Shown one piece after another: positions 27,228 through 35,878 of a DNA stretch of 64,000 nt (positions are counted from its first letter, which is position 1; the number at the start of each line of letters is the position of its first letter). Source of the DNA: Rhodococcus ruber. Lineage in GTDB: Bacteria; Actinomycetota; Actinomycetes; Mycobacteriales; Mycobacteriaceae. The notes beneath the pieces were generated by a model, which did no database searches, had not been told where the DNA came from, and saw only the letters and a program-made list of their open reading frames with translations. The DNA lies in assembly GCF_027270735.1 (NCBI RefSeq), contig NZ_JAPWIJ010000004.1:310001-374000 (forward strand). Reading direction: 5' to 3'. Made by a program: the position numbers and the translations under genes.

Positions 27228-27593
27228 TCAGTACGTACGCGGAGTGAGCGCGCGGCCGATTCGGGCTTCGATCTTGACGTACTTCCACAGCTTCCAATCG
27301 CTCGATCCGACCTCGATCGTTCGCAGGAAGTTGCAGGCTTGCTTGACGGTGTCGTGCGAATCCACGTCGGCAAGTAGGTAACAGGTCCACGGCCAGGAAT
27401 CCGAGGGGCCGACCGTCGTGGCATCGTCGTCGATATCGCCGATGAAGTCGACACCGTCGAGGCCTTTGATGCCGTCGGACAGCGCGACGAACGCCGTCCA
27501 GACGTCGCCGGCCGTCACTCCGGACTCGGGGAGGTCGAAGAAGTTCTGGTTGATGCCGATACAGAACAGGACGCGAAGCGGGGTGCTGGTCAT
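27228..27593 (-). CDS. iacB: Small conserved protein of the iac cluster (IacB-like)
   Basis: A 121-aa soluble protein with no known catalytic motif: LRVLFCIGINQNFFDLPESG, WPWTCYLLADVDSHDTVKQA, and LWKYVKIEARIGRALTPR. The pattern suggests a ferredoxin-like, EthD/Dabb-type small fold. It lies between the IacA-like and IacC-like genes, exactly where iacB stands in proteobacterial clusters; iacB function is unresolved there. ATG 27593 is chosen because AAGGA precedes it; an ATG at 27614 overlapping the iacA stop is the alternative. Confidence 0.75.
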   Translation of the reverse strand: MTSTPLRVLFCIGINQNFFDLPESGVTAGDVWTAFVALSDGIKGLDGVDFIGDIDDDATTVGPSDSWPWTCYLLADVDSHDTVKQACNFLRTIEVGSSDWKLWKYVKIEARIGRALTPRTY

Positions 27594-27610
27594 GTGTTGT
27601 CCTTCGAGGG

Positions 27611-28765
27611 TCATTTGAAGCCGGGGACGGTGGGCGGCTGGCCCATCAGCACTGCGCCTGCAGCGTCGTACATGGCGGGTCCGAGGAAGGCATGTTGTTG
27701 GGGAACGAGCGCGTCACCGGCCCACTGCTGGAGGGGATGCGCGGCGAAAATGGTTCCTGTGCCGGAGATTTCGATGATCTTCGTAATCGTCGATGCCGCT
27801 GCTTTCGCCAGGTGTGTCGACGCAAGCCGCAGGTGCGCGTTCTGGGTGTCGGTGGCGTCGTCGCCGCGCAGCACGGATTCCCACACTTCATCGGTCGCCT
27901 CGTAGAAGTACGCGCGGGCTGATCGCAGCGCTGCTTCCGCTTCGGCGACGGCGATGCGGTAGTACGGCCGGTCGGCCAGCTTCGGCGCTCCGGTGATGCC
28001 GGACTTGCCTGCACCGACCTTTGCTGCGTAGTCGAGCGCACTTCGAGCGACGCCGGCGCCGACCACCGCGAGAACCTGTGCAGCATAAGCGATCGTGGGG
28101 TAGTGGTAGAGGGGCTCGTCGATGGTGGCTGCTCCGCCGCGGATGAATGTCCATTCACGCGCGACCTCGACCTTGTTCACCACGAGGTCGAACGACCCGG
28201 TTCCGCGCATACCGACGACGTCCCATTCCTGAACGATGTCCACGTTCTGCGGGCGCAACAACGCCGTTCGGGGTTTTCCGCCGGTCGAGTCGTCCCCGGG
28301 AATTCCTACGCCGAGAATGTCCGCACCCATCGATCCGCTGGCAAACTTCCAGCGGCCGTCGACCAGGAATCCGCGGTCGGTTGCTGCCGCTGGCTGCACC
28401 GGAAACAGCCCGCCTGCGAACACGACATCAGGGCCGTCGGCGTACAGCTCGGCCTGGGTGTCGACCGGTAGCGCCGCAAGGTAGATCAAGGCGGAACCGA
28501 AGCTCGCGACCCAGCCGGCCGATCCGTCCACGACGGAAATCTTCTCGATGGTGCGTAGAAAATCCGCCGGGGCCTGGGGATCACCGCCGAAGCACCGAGG
28601 GGTGGCAGCCCGGTAGATACCGACTTCCTTGAGACGCTCGACGAAGTCCGTGGATACGAAACGCTGATCACGAAACTCCGTCCGCCGCTGCGCTAGTTCG
28701 ACCAGTACGTCGTCGAGAGTCGCGGTCTTCTCTGTCTCGGGTGGGGCGTGCTGCGTAAGTGTCAT
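27611..28765 (-). CDS. iacA: Acyl-CoA-dehydrogenase-like flavin monooxygenase (IacA-like)
   Basis: This 384-aa protein has the acyl-CoA dehydrogenase fold used by two-component flavin monooxygenases. An N-terminal helical part (VGIYRAATPRCFGGDPQAPA) is followed by the beta domain (WKFASGSMGADILGVG, VVGMRGTGSFDLVV) and a C-terminal helical domain ending ISGTGTIFAAHPLQQWAGDA. Such enzymes take reduced flavin from a separate reductase, probably the protein at 34511. IacA performs the first attack on the indole ring of indole-3-acetate. ATG 28765 follows GGAGAC. First gene of the minus-strand operon; divergent from the histidine kinase across 197 nt. Confidence 0.87.
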   Translation of the reverse strand: MTLTQHAPPETEKTATLDDVLVELAQRRTEFRDQRFVSTDFVERLKEVGIYRAATPRCFGGDPQAPADFLRTIEKISVVDGSAGWVASFGSALIYLAALPVDTQAELYADGPDVVFAGGLFPVQPAAATDRGFLVDGRWKFASGSMGADILGVGIPGDDSTGGKPRTALLRPQNVDIVQEWDVVGMRGTGSFDLVVNKVEVAREWTFIRGGAATIDEPLYHYPTIAYAAQVLAVVGAGVARSALDYAAKVGAGKSGITGAPKLADRPYYRIAVAEAEAALRSARAYFYEATDEVWESVLRGDDATDTQNAHLRLASTHLAKAAASTITKIIEISGTGTIFAAHPLQQWAGDALVPQQHAFLGPAMYDAAGAVLMGQPPTVPGFK

Positions 28766-28962
28766 GGCCGTCTCCTTGTGCCTCGAGCCTCGTGCCCTGT
28801 TTCGTTGTCTCCGACCGTAATGCGAGTCACGTCACGCCGAAATCGGTAAAGAGTGCGGTCGGCAGGGGGTGCGTCCATCACACCCATAGGTAATTTCTTC
28901 AGTACCCCGGCAAGTGCGCGTTTCCGCACACCGATCGATCGGCCACGCATACGCTCGGAAAT
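28766..28962. promoter_or_regulatory. Divergent promoter region iacA / histidine kinase
   Basis: A 197-nt gap must hold the promoters of the iac-like operon (leftward) and the kinase gene (rightward). It contains ATAGGTAATTTCTTCAG at 28886-28902. A similar sequence, GTAGGGGAATTCTTCAG, occurs at 30483-30499 in front of the small unknown/amidase genes, and a weaker one at 37408-37424. It is a candidate binding site for the response regulator encoded at 33681. Confidence 0.4.
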
Positions 28963-30486
28963 ATGTCCATCGATCCACGTGCACCGGAGATGGTGCCGGC
29001 CGATTTCGTCGAGATGATGAATGCCGCACAGGTATGCGTGCTGGTTCACGACGGGGCCACCAAGAGCATCCTGTGGGCCAATCCTGCCGCGTGCGCGATG
29101 CTGGAATTCGACCTGGACGAAATTCGTCCACTCAAAGCCAACGACATGAGCAGCTCTGCGCAGCAATACGACCGGGTGGTGGGTCGCGCATGGTTGCACG
29201 AGGCAGTGGAACGGGGCGGCAGTCGCATCGAGTGGCACTACCGATCGAAATCGGGCCGCATCATCCCGACCGACGCGATCGCGACGCGGATCGAATTGGC
29301 GCGGGGTCCTGCGGTGTTGGTGCAATTTCGGGACATCGAAAGTGAGCAGCGCACCGAACGTGCCTTGAGGTCGACGACGACATACGTCGACGCTCTGGCC
29401 AGAAACACCTCGACGATCGTCTTCGTGTTGGACGACACGGGCTCGATCGAATTCGCCACCGACACTGCGATGAAACACCTCGGGATCGATCCGGGCGTGG
29501 AACCGCCGGCCGGCCGATCGCTCGCTTCGTATGCGTCTTTCCACATAGCCGGCCGCCGAGCGACGTGGAGCGAACTCGTCGTCGACGCAAGTCCGGTGGC
29601 GTCCGTCCGGCTGGAAGTGCCTGACGGCGACACACGAACACTGTGGCTGGACGGTAGCGTCGAGAGGCTGCAGGAGAACGAGGTGAACTCATACCTGATG
29701 CTGCTGCACGACGTGTCCGACCGCGTGCGTACAGAAGAGATGCGCGGATTGGAATTGCAGCGAGAGAACTACCTGGCCCGCTACAACGCCATGGGGGACA
29801 TGGCAATGGCCATCGCACACGAGTTGGGACAGCCCCTCGCAGCCGCAGGAAATTTCCTGGCCGGAATCGAAACCATTCTGAACGGTCACGGCCCGCTCGA
29901 CACACGGGTGCAGTACGGCCTCGCGTCCGCGCGCCGGCAGATCGAGAGGGCGGCAACGATCGTCGCCACGTTGCGGGCTTTCGTCGGACACCTCGAGCAG
30001 ATAGAACAGACTGCCGACCTCAACACCGTCGTCACCGAATGCCTCTACTTCGTTCGCCTACGCGCAGAACAGAATTCCGTGCAGATCAGGTTCGAGCTCG
30101 CGGACGAGCCGGTGCAGGTGCTCTGCGAGCGCGTCTTGACGGGTCAGGTCATCATCAACCTCTGCTTCAATGCGATCGACGAAATGGCTCAGTGCGCGCT
30201 CGAGGACCGAACGATCACGCTGTCGACCAGCAACCGCGAAGACGGAGGTGCCTTCGCGGTGAGCGATCGCGGAAGGGGGCTGCAGCGTAACCCCTTCGAG
30301 GAATCGTTCACCACGAAGCGGTCGGGCAGCGGAATCGGTCTTGCGCTCAGTTACCGGATCATCACCAGGCAGCACGGCTCCATCTGGTACACCCCAGGAG
30401 CAGAGGGTGGTTCGGTGTTCGGTTTCGTGCTTCCGACGGTGGGACCGGACGCAGAGTCCTCGGGGGCAGACGAGCATTCGATGTAG
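28963..30486 (+). CDS. PAS-domain sensor histidine kinase (FixL/TodS-like)
   Basis: This 507-aa kinase has no membrane segment. Two PAS-like domains (about 10-130 and 140-255) are followed by a HisKA domain with phospho-accepting His286 in MAIAHELGQPLAAAGNF. The ATPase domain shows an N-box INLCFNAIDEM, DRGRGL and SGSGIGLALSYRI. The HELxQPL box is typical of the FixL/TodS/StyS group, cytosolic sensors that often bind haem or an aromatic ligand in PAS. It should phosphorylate the FixJ-type regulator at 33681, three genes downstream. An aromatic or indole signal is inferred from context. Confidence 0.9.
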   Translation: MSIDPRAPEMVPADFVEMMNAAQVCVLVHDGATKSILWANPAACAMLEFDLDEIRPLKANDMSSSAQQYDRVVGRAWLHEAVERGGSRIEWHYRSKSGRIIPTDAIATRIELARGPAVLVQFRDIESEQRTERALRSTTTYVDALARNTSTIVFVLDDTGSIEFATDTAMKHLGIDPGVEPPAGRSLASYASFHIAGRRATWSELVVDASPVASVRLEVPDGDTRTLWLDGSVERLQENEVNSYLMLLHDVSDRVRTEEMRGLELQRENYLARYNAMGDMAMAIAHELGQPLAAAGNFLAGIETILNGHGPLDTRVQYGLASARRQIERAATIVATLRAFVGHLEQIEQTADLNTVVTECLYFVRLRAEQNSVQIRFELADEPVQVLCERVLTGQVIINLCFNAIDEMAQCALEDRTITLSTSNREDGGAFAVSDRGRGLQRNPFEESFTTKRSGSGIGLALSYRIITRQHGSIWYTPGAEGGSVFGFVLPTVGPDAESSGADEHSM

Positions 30487-30608
30487 GGGAATTCTTCAGG
30501 CCCAGCAAGGAACTCTTCATTCCGGTTCCTCCGCCCAGCTCGTAGCGTCGACCCATGATCTTCGGTAGCTGAGTACGCCGTGGCCGGACCTATCTTGGAG
30601 AGCGACGT

Positions 30609-30878
30609 ATGGACGACACACGCGAGCACATGACTTTGATGTGCTACAACGACACTCACGGGTATGGATGGCGGCACGTCGACCTGTTCATGCACGATCA
30701 CGACGGCAACGAGCTGAACTGGGTGCACTGGCAGGTCAAGGCGGACGGACCGGATGCGGCAGATCTGGCGACCGCACGTGCCGAGCCGTACCTCCGGCGT
30801 GTATCGGACTGGCGGCATTTCGTCAGCGCGAGCGGCATGGACTACTGGACTGCGGACGCCGTCTGGGGCGAAGCGTGA
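30609..30878 (+). CDS. 89-aa protein of unknown function, coupled to the amidase
   Basis: I do not recognise this small acidic protein. It is rich in Trp, His and Asp (GYGWRHVDLFMHDHDGNELN, WVHWQVKADG, DWRHFVSASGMDYWTADAVW). The alternating pattern suggests a small beta-sheet fold with possible metal ligands. ATG 30609 follows GGAGAGC. Its TGA overlaps the amidase GTG (GTGA), so it is very likely translated with it and is probably a subunit or accessory of the amidase step. Confidence 0.72.
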   Translation: MDDTREHMTLMCYNDTHGYGWRHVDLFMHDHDGNELNWVHWQVKADGPDAADLATARAEPYLRRVSDWRHFVSASGMDYWTADAVWGEA

Positions 30879-32146
30879 ACGTCAGATCATCGCTGTACCA
30901 GCCGTGGTCGCTGGCCGATCTCGTCGATGACCTCGAAGCCGGGCGGATCACCGGAGCGGACGTCTGGAACCGCTCTCGATCTCGGATCGACGAAACCGAA
31001 AACGATGTGGCGGCGTGGGTCGTACACGCGCCGCCGGCCGAGTCCGATGGTCCGGTAGGTCCACTGGGCGGAATCCCGTTGGGCGTCAAGGACATCATCG
31101 ACGTCGAGGGCATGCCGACCAAGTGTGGAACGGATTTGTATGCCACGCGAGGGCCCGAAACATCCGATGCGGCCATCGTCGGCGCTTGGCGCAGTGCTGG
31201 TGCCGTGCCCGCAGGCAAGACGGTCTCGACCGAGTTCGCTTTCTTCGCTCCAGGGCCGACGCGCAATCCTGCTGCTCCGAGCCGCACTCCGGGGGGTTCT
31301 TCGAGCGGTTCGGCAGCAGCGGTAGCGTCCGGGCAGGTGCCCCTTGCGCTCGGTTCGCAGACCGCCGGATCGGTAACCCGACCAGCGTCGTATTGCGGCG
31401 TCGCATCGATGGTCATGACCCGGGGGCTCCATTCGACCGACGGCGTCACCGGTCTGAGTGCGAGCTTGGACAGTCACGGACTCTACGCAGCTCGAGTACG
31501 CGATCTGGCATGCGCCTGGTCGGCATTCGCCGCGAAGAAAGTCGTTCTGGGTTGTCTGTCTCACCGCCCGCGGGTTTTGCTTTGGGATGCTACCGAACTC
31601 GGTGTGGTCGAGCCGCCGATGTCCCACGCCGTCGACGAACTCGGTCGGGCAATTCGTGCAGACGGAGCGCAGCTCGCGAAACCCTCGTCGACCGATGCCG
31701 TGTTCGATGCCACCATTGCCCATGCGGTGGTCATGGCCTACGAGGCGGCGCTGGAAAGAAGTGCGCTCTTCGCAGACATCGACCGGCTCAGCGAGCCGTT
31801 GGCTGCACTCCTACGGCGTGGAGCGGCAACCACCACCGCCGACTACTACGCCGCCGGCACGGTCATTGCCGAGTCGCGAGAACGCATCATCCGCCTCTTC
31901 GACAACGCCGATGTCATCGTGGGGCCGGCTGCGCCGGGTGTAGCTCCGGCGGGTTTGACCGCAACCGGGGATCCTGTGTTGAGCCGGGCATGGCAGGCCT
32001 GGGGGCTGCCCGTCGTCACAGTGCCGGGACTGACCGACTCCGTCGGCTTGCCCCTGGGAATCCAGGTCATCGGCCCACCGAATTCCGAGTCGCAACTGCT
32101 GGCAAGTGCCTGGTGGATCTCCGAGGTGATCGCGTCGTCGGCCTGA
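30875..32146 (+). CDS. Amidase-signature hydrolase (IacH-like)
   Basis: This 423-aa amidase-signature enzyme has the Ser-cisSer-Lys triad: lysine in GIPLGVKDIIDVEG (about residue 75), the cis-serine in TPGGSSSGSAAAVASG and the nucleophile in GSQTAGSVTRPASYCG. It hydrolyses amide bonds in the cytosol. IacH of the auxin pathway belongs to this family and acts late, after ring oxidation; indole-3-acetamide hydrolase is the other obvious reading, since that would release auxin. Length is shorter than most GatA-type members (about 470). GTG start overlapping the small gene upstream. Confidence 0.87.
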   Translation: MNVRSSLYQPWSLADLVDDLEAGRITGADVWNRSRSRIDETENDVAAWVVHAPPAESDGPVGPLGGIPLGVKDIIDVEGMPTKCGTDLYATRGPETSDAAIVGAWRSAGAVPAGKTVSTEFAFFAPGPTRNPAAPSRTPGGSSSGSAAAVASGQVPLALGSQTAGSVTRPASYCGVASMVMTRGLHSTDGVTGLSASLDSHGLYAARVRDLACAWSAFAAKKVVLGCLSHRPRVLLWDATELGVVEPPMSHAVDELGRAIRADGAQLAKPSSTDAVFDATIAHAVVMAYEAALERSALFADIDRLSEPLAALLRRGAATTTADYYAAGTVIAESRERIIRLFDNADVIVGPAAPGVAPAGLTATGDPVLSRAWQAWGLPVVTVPGLTDSVGLPLGIQVIGPPNSESQLLASAWWISEVIASSA

Positions 32147-32220
32147 ACGTGAACTCCGAGGACATCGATTTTCCTTTCTGCATCGATCACAATCAATTCC
32201 ACCGAACACAGGAGGCGGCC

Positions 32221-33684
32221 ATGACCGCAGTATCGAATTTCACCACTGAACTCTTCATCGAGGGAGGTTGGAGCGGCGGTGGCGCAGGAACATTCGAATC
32301 CTTCGACCCCTCGACGGGTGAGAAGCTTGCCGACATCGCCTCTGCCAGTGCGAGCGACGTCGATCGCGCCGTCTCCGCAGCGCAGGCCGCGTTGACCGGA
32401 TCCTGGGCGGCCGTTCCGCCGTCACACAAGGGACAGTTGTTGAACAAGCTGGCCGATCTGGTCGACCGCGATGCCGAAATTCTGGCCCGGCTCGAGTCGC
32501 TCGACATGGGCGGATTGTTCTTCCTCGGAAAGATGATGTTCGTCCCCAATCTTGTTGCCTCGCTGCGGTACTACGCAGGATGGGCTGACAAGATCAACGG
32601 TGAGACGCTTGCGAACGACGGGTACATGGGCCGTCCCACCTTCGCCTACACACGCCGCGAACCGGTCGGCGTGATCGCCGCCATCATCCCCTGGAATGCC
32701 CCGCTGATGATTCTCGGGTGGAAACTGGCTCCCGCACTCGCCACGGGTAACACGGTCATCGTCAAGCCCGCCGAGGATGCGTCCCTGTCCATCCTGCACC
32801 TTGCGAAGCTGATCGAGGAGGCCGGGTTCCCGGCCGGCGTCGTGCAGGTCCTGCCGGGTATCGGAGCGGTCACCGGTGAAGCACTGACGACGCATTCCGG
32901 GATCGCCAAGGTGTCGTTCACCGGATCCACTGCCGTCGGTCGTCGAATCCTGGTCAACTCCGCAGCGGACTTCAAGCGCACCACACTCGAACTCGGCGGC
33001 AAATCGCCACAGATCATCTTCGGAGATGCCGACCTCGAGTCCGCGGTGGGTGGCGCAGCAATGGGGCTCTTCACCAACTCGGGCGAGGTGTGCGCGGCGG
33101 GCACGCGGATCTTCGCTCACCGGTCGGTCTACGACGATGTGGTGGAAGGCCTCGGTGCTGCCGCTGAGGCGCAGGTTCTGGGCAACCCCTTCGAGGAGAC
33201 CACGACGATGGGTCCGCTTATCAATGCGAAGCAGAAGGATCGCGTCCTGGGCTACATCGAGCAGGGCAAGTCCGAGGGGGCGCGCCTGGTGGCGGGTGGT
33301 ACAGAACGCGGCGGGGAAGGTAACGACCGTGGCCATTTCGTCCGGCCGACGGTGTTCGCAGGGACCAACGATCTCACGATCGCGCGCGAGGAGATCTTCG
33401 GACCGGTGGGGATAGTCGTTCCGTTCGATGACGACGCAGAGGCGATCGCACTCGCCAACGACAATCAATACGGCCTGGCGGCCACGCTCTGGACAACCGA
33501 TCTGAGACGGGCCCACACCGTGTCGGCTGCTCTGCAGGCCGGCGCCGTTGCAGTCAACGGATGGTCGCCGTTGGCACCGCAATTGCCCTGGGGCGGAGTC
33601 AAAGCCAGTGGTCTGGGACGAGAACTCGGGTACGAGGGAATCCTGGCCAACACCGAGGCGAAGACCGTCACGATCGTTCTATGA
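32221..33684 (+). CDS. NAD(P)-dependent aldehyde dehydrogenase
   Basis: This 487-aa classical ALDH has general-base Glu257 in LELGGKSP and nucleophile Cys291 in NSGEVCAAGTR. Co-substrate motifs are IPWNAPLMI and FTGSTAVGRRI. The subgroup resembles phenylacetaldehyde/indole-acetaldehyde type enzymes. GGAGGCGGCC precedes ATG 32221. Its stop overlaps the response-regulator start (ATGA). It would oxidise the aldehyde made by the amine oxidase at 18056 to the arylacetic acid. Substrate is inferred. Confidence 0.92.
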   Translation: MTAVSNFTTELFIEGGWSGGGAGTFESFDPSTGEKLADIASASASDVDRAVSAAQAALTGSWAAVPPSHKGQLLNKLADLVDRDAEILARLESLDMGGLFFLGKMMFVPNLVASLRYYAGWADKINGETLANDGYMGRPTFAYTRREPVGVIAAIIPWNAPLMILGWKLAPALATGNTVIVKPAEDASLSILHLAKLIEEAGFPAGVVQVLPGIGAVTGEALTTHSGIAKVSFTGSTAVGRRILVNSAADFKRTTLELGGKSPQIIFGDADLESAVGGAAMGLFTNSGEVCAAGTRIFAHRSVYDDVVEGLGAAAEAQVLGNPFEETTTMGPLINAKQKDRVLGYIEQGKSEGARLVAGGTERGGEGNDRGHFVRPTVFAGTNDLTIAREEIFGPVGIVVPFDDDAEAIALANDNQYGLAATLWTTDLRRAHTVSAALQAGAVAVNGWSPLAPQLPWGGVKASGLGRELGYEGILANTEAKTVTIVL

Positions 33685-34385
33685 GCGACCCCGCCGAAGC
33701 CGTCGACCCACCGGTCGGCGGCTTCCGCTGTGCGGGTGGCGATCCACGGCTAGGCTCGGAACTCATGGAAGCCGCGAAGCCCACCGTCGTTCACGTGGTG
33801 GACGACGACGAAGACCTCAGGCAATCACTTGCGTTTCTACTGCAGAGTGTGGGAATCGAGGCGTTGACCTATCCGACCGCCACGGCATTTCTCGAAGAAA
33901 TGGACGCGGCCGAACCCGGTGTCGTCATTGTCGATGTGAGAATGCCGGGCATGAGCGGTTTCGAGTTGCAGGACGAGTTGGTCAGACGCGAATATCCGGC
34001 ACCCATAATCTTCTGTTCTGCGCACGGAGATATTCCTATGTCGGTACGTGCTCTCCGCGCGGGTGCCGTCGATTTTCTCGAAAAGCCGTACGAGCCTCAG
34101 CGCATGCTCGAAGTCGTCCAGGAGCAATTGCGACTGGCTGCCGGTGTGTTCACAGAGCGTGAGGAACGTGCCCGCGTACACCGACGCCTCGATACACTCA
34201 CACCCCGGGAGCGAGAGGTATTGCGACTGGTGGTCGAAGGCATGGCCAGCCAGCAGATCGCGCGTCGTCTGGGCACCAGCGTCAAGACCGTCGATGTGCA
34301 CCGCGCTCGTATCAAGGCCAAGACCGAGGCCGAGAGTCTGGGAACCCTCGTCCGCGATGTGTTGGCGTGGCGAGTGACTGTCTGA
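33681..34385 (+). CDS. FixJ-type response regulator (receiver + LuxR helix-turn-helix)
   Basis: The receiver domain starts VVHVVDDDEDLRQSLAFLL. The phosphorylation aspartate is Asp85 (Asp57 from the alternative start) in VIVDVRMPG, and the switch lysine is in FLEKPYEP. The C-terminal LuxR/GerE helix-turn-helix reads LTPREREVLRLVVEGMASQQ then IARRLGTSVKTVDVHRARIK. ATG 33681 overlaps the ALDH stop as ATGA and gives 234 aa; ATG 33765 gives 206 aa, closer to FixJ length. Likely partner of the kinase at 28963 and activator of the surrounding iac-like promoters. Confidence 0.9.
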   Translation: MSDPAEAVDPPVGGFRCAGGDPRLGSELMEAAKPTVVHVVDDDEDLRQSLAFLLQSVGIEALTYPTATAFLEEMDAAEPGVVIVDVRMPGMSGFELQDELVRREYPAPIIFCSAHGDIPMSVRALRAGAVDFLEKPYEPQRMLEVVQEQLRLAAGVFTEREERARVHRRLDTLTPREREVLRLVVEGMASQQIARRLGTSVKTVDVHRARIKAKTEAESLGTLVRDVLAWRVTV

Positions 34386-34510
34386 TCGATTTCGGCGATC
34401 GCTCGACACGGTAGGGCTAAAGGTTTCCCGCCTACCTGTAAGTGAGTACGGGAAATTAATTTGGAGTCATACCAATTCGGTTATCCGTCGAGAATGCTCA
34501 GGAGATCGAC

Positions 34511-35728
34511 ATGCCCAACGCAGTGGCAATAGAGGATGCGCAGAGAACGTTTCGGGAAGTGACGGGGCACTACCCGACGGGAGTCGCGGTGGTGACCGGT
34601 GTCCATCCCACGGGCGAATTGCTTGCGCTCGTGGTCGGCACATTCAGTTCCGTTTCGCTGGATCCACCGCTGGTGTCTTTCATGCCCATGAAGACCTCGC
34701 GCACCTTCACGAAGATGGAGGAGTGTTCTTCGCTGTGCATCAACATCGTCGGCGGCGATCAGGAACGCGAGGTGATGTCGATCGCCCAGCGCTGGGAGAA
34801 CAAATTCGACGGAATCGATTGGTACCCATCGCCACACGGAAGCCCGGCTCTCACCGACGCGATCGGATGGATCGATACCGAGATATGGAAGACCGTCGAC
34901 GCCGGCGATCATTGGATCGTGCTCTGCGAGGTTCAGGACATGGCGATCACGAACCCGGTGTCCCCGCTGATCTTCTTCCAGGGCGGCTACGGCAGCTTCG
35001 TCTGTACTTCGTTACTCGCCCGGATGGACCACGAAATTCTCCCGGCCATTCACGCCGCCCATGCTGCACGCTCCGAGGTCGAAGCTCTCGCCGCCGAGAT
35101 CGGTTGCGAAGTATCGGTTTTGACTGCGGTCAGTGCCGACGAGATGGCCACGGTGCTCTCTGCGACAGCACCGGGCGTCGATCGCGATGCTGCTCTGGCG
35201 CAGCGGATACCGATCGTCCCGCCGATCGGTGACTCGTACGTCTTCGCTCTCCCGGAAGCCGAGCAGAATCGCTGGATCGACAAGCTGAAGGGTGACGAGA
35301 AGGACACGCAGGTTCACAGGAACCGGCTCGACTTCATCCGCGAACACGGGTACGGGATCTCATTCCTTCCCTCCGAGGGCTCCGCGGCGTACACGGAGAT
35401 GCGTCAGGCCACCAAACAGTACGAGTCGGGCCGCCTTACTCCCCGGCAAGAACGAGACATCCGTGCCCGAATCGGTAGGACCTCGGTCGACTACCGGCCG
35501 CAGATGCTCGACGCCGAGGGCTCGTACAACGTCGGGTCCGTCGTGCTGCCGGTCCGCGATCCGGCTGGGCGACACACGTTGACGCTCAGGCTCGCTCAGG
35601 TACCACAGAACGCGCAGGGGAGCCAGGTGTCAGCATGGATAGACCAGGCTCGTAACGTTGTGACTGTGTTGGAAGCAGCCCCGGCCGATGGACCTGGTGC
35701 GCTTACCGACGCGTCGGTGAGAATCTGA
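34511..35728 (+). CDS. Flavin reductase fused to an IclR-effector-like domain (IacG-like)
   Basis: Residues 1-170 are an HpaC-like NAD(P)H:flavin reductase: FREVTGHYPTGVAVVTGVHP, LVVGTFSSVSLDPPLVSFMP and PLIFFQGGYGSF. It should supply reduced flavin to the IacA-like monooxygenase. Residues about 185-400 resemble the ligand-binding half of IclR regulators without the DNA-binding part: RIPIVPPIGDSYVFAL, FIREHGYGISFLPSEG and VGSVVLPVRDPAGRHTLTLR. Ligand control of reductase activity, as in substrate-stimulated two-component monooxygenase reductases, is the natural inference. Total 405 aa, more than twice a simple reductase. ATG 34511 follows AGGAGA. Confidence 0.83.
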   Translation: MPNAVAIEDAQRTFREVTGHYPTGVAVVTGVHPTGELLALVVGTFSSVSLDPPLVSFMPMKTSRTFTKMEECSSLCINIVGGDQEREVMSIAQRWENKFDGIDWYPSPHGSPALTDAIGWIDTEIWKTVDAGDHWIVLCEVQDMAITNPVSPLIFFQGGYGSFVCTSLLARMDHEILPAIHAAHAARSEVEALAAEIGCEVSVLTAVSADEMATVLSATAPGVDRDAALAQRIPIVPPIGDSYVFALPEAEQNRWIDKLKGDEKDTQVHRNRLDFIREHGYGISFLPSEGSAAYTEMRQATKQYESGRLTPRQERDIRARIGRTSVDYRPQMLDAEGSYNVGSVVLPVRDPAGRHTLTLRLAQVPQNAQGSQVSAWIDQARNVVTVLEAAPADGPGALTDASVRI

Positions 35729-35748
35729 GCCTCGAACAACCGCAACAA

Positions 35749-35784
35749 CGACAAGCCCCGTGCCCGACGGCACGGGGCTTGTCG
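35749..35784. terminator. 16-bp hairpin between convergent genes
   Basis: CGACAAGCCCCGTGCC (35749-35764) pairs perfectly with GGCACGGGGCTTGTCG (35769-35784) around a 4-nt loop. It lies 21 nt after the flavin reductase stop and 95 nt from the end of the convergent permease gene, so it can act on both strands. No U-tract. Confidence 0.75.
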
Positions 35785-35878
35785 CGTACGAGAAGTCCTC
35801 TTCGTCGAGAACCGATCGAGCCGGTACCCAACTCGGTGGGTACCGGCTCGACGCAGCACAGGGCCGCTCGTGGTTCTC

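Noticed and set aside
28762..29544. 260-aa minus-strand frame opposite the histidine kinase
   Set aside because: Lies wholly within the kinase gene and the promoter region; no similarity or coding pattern.
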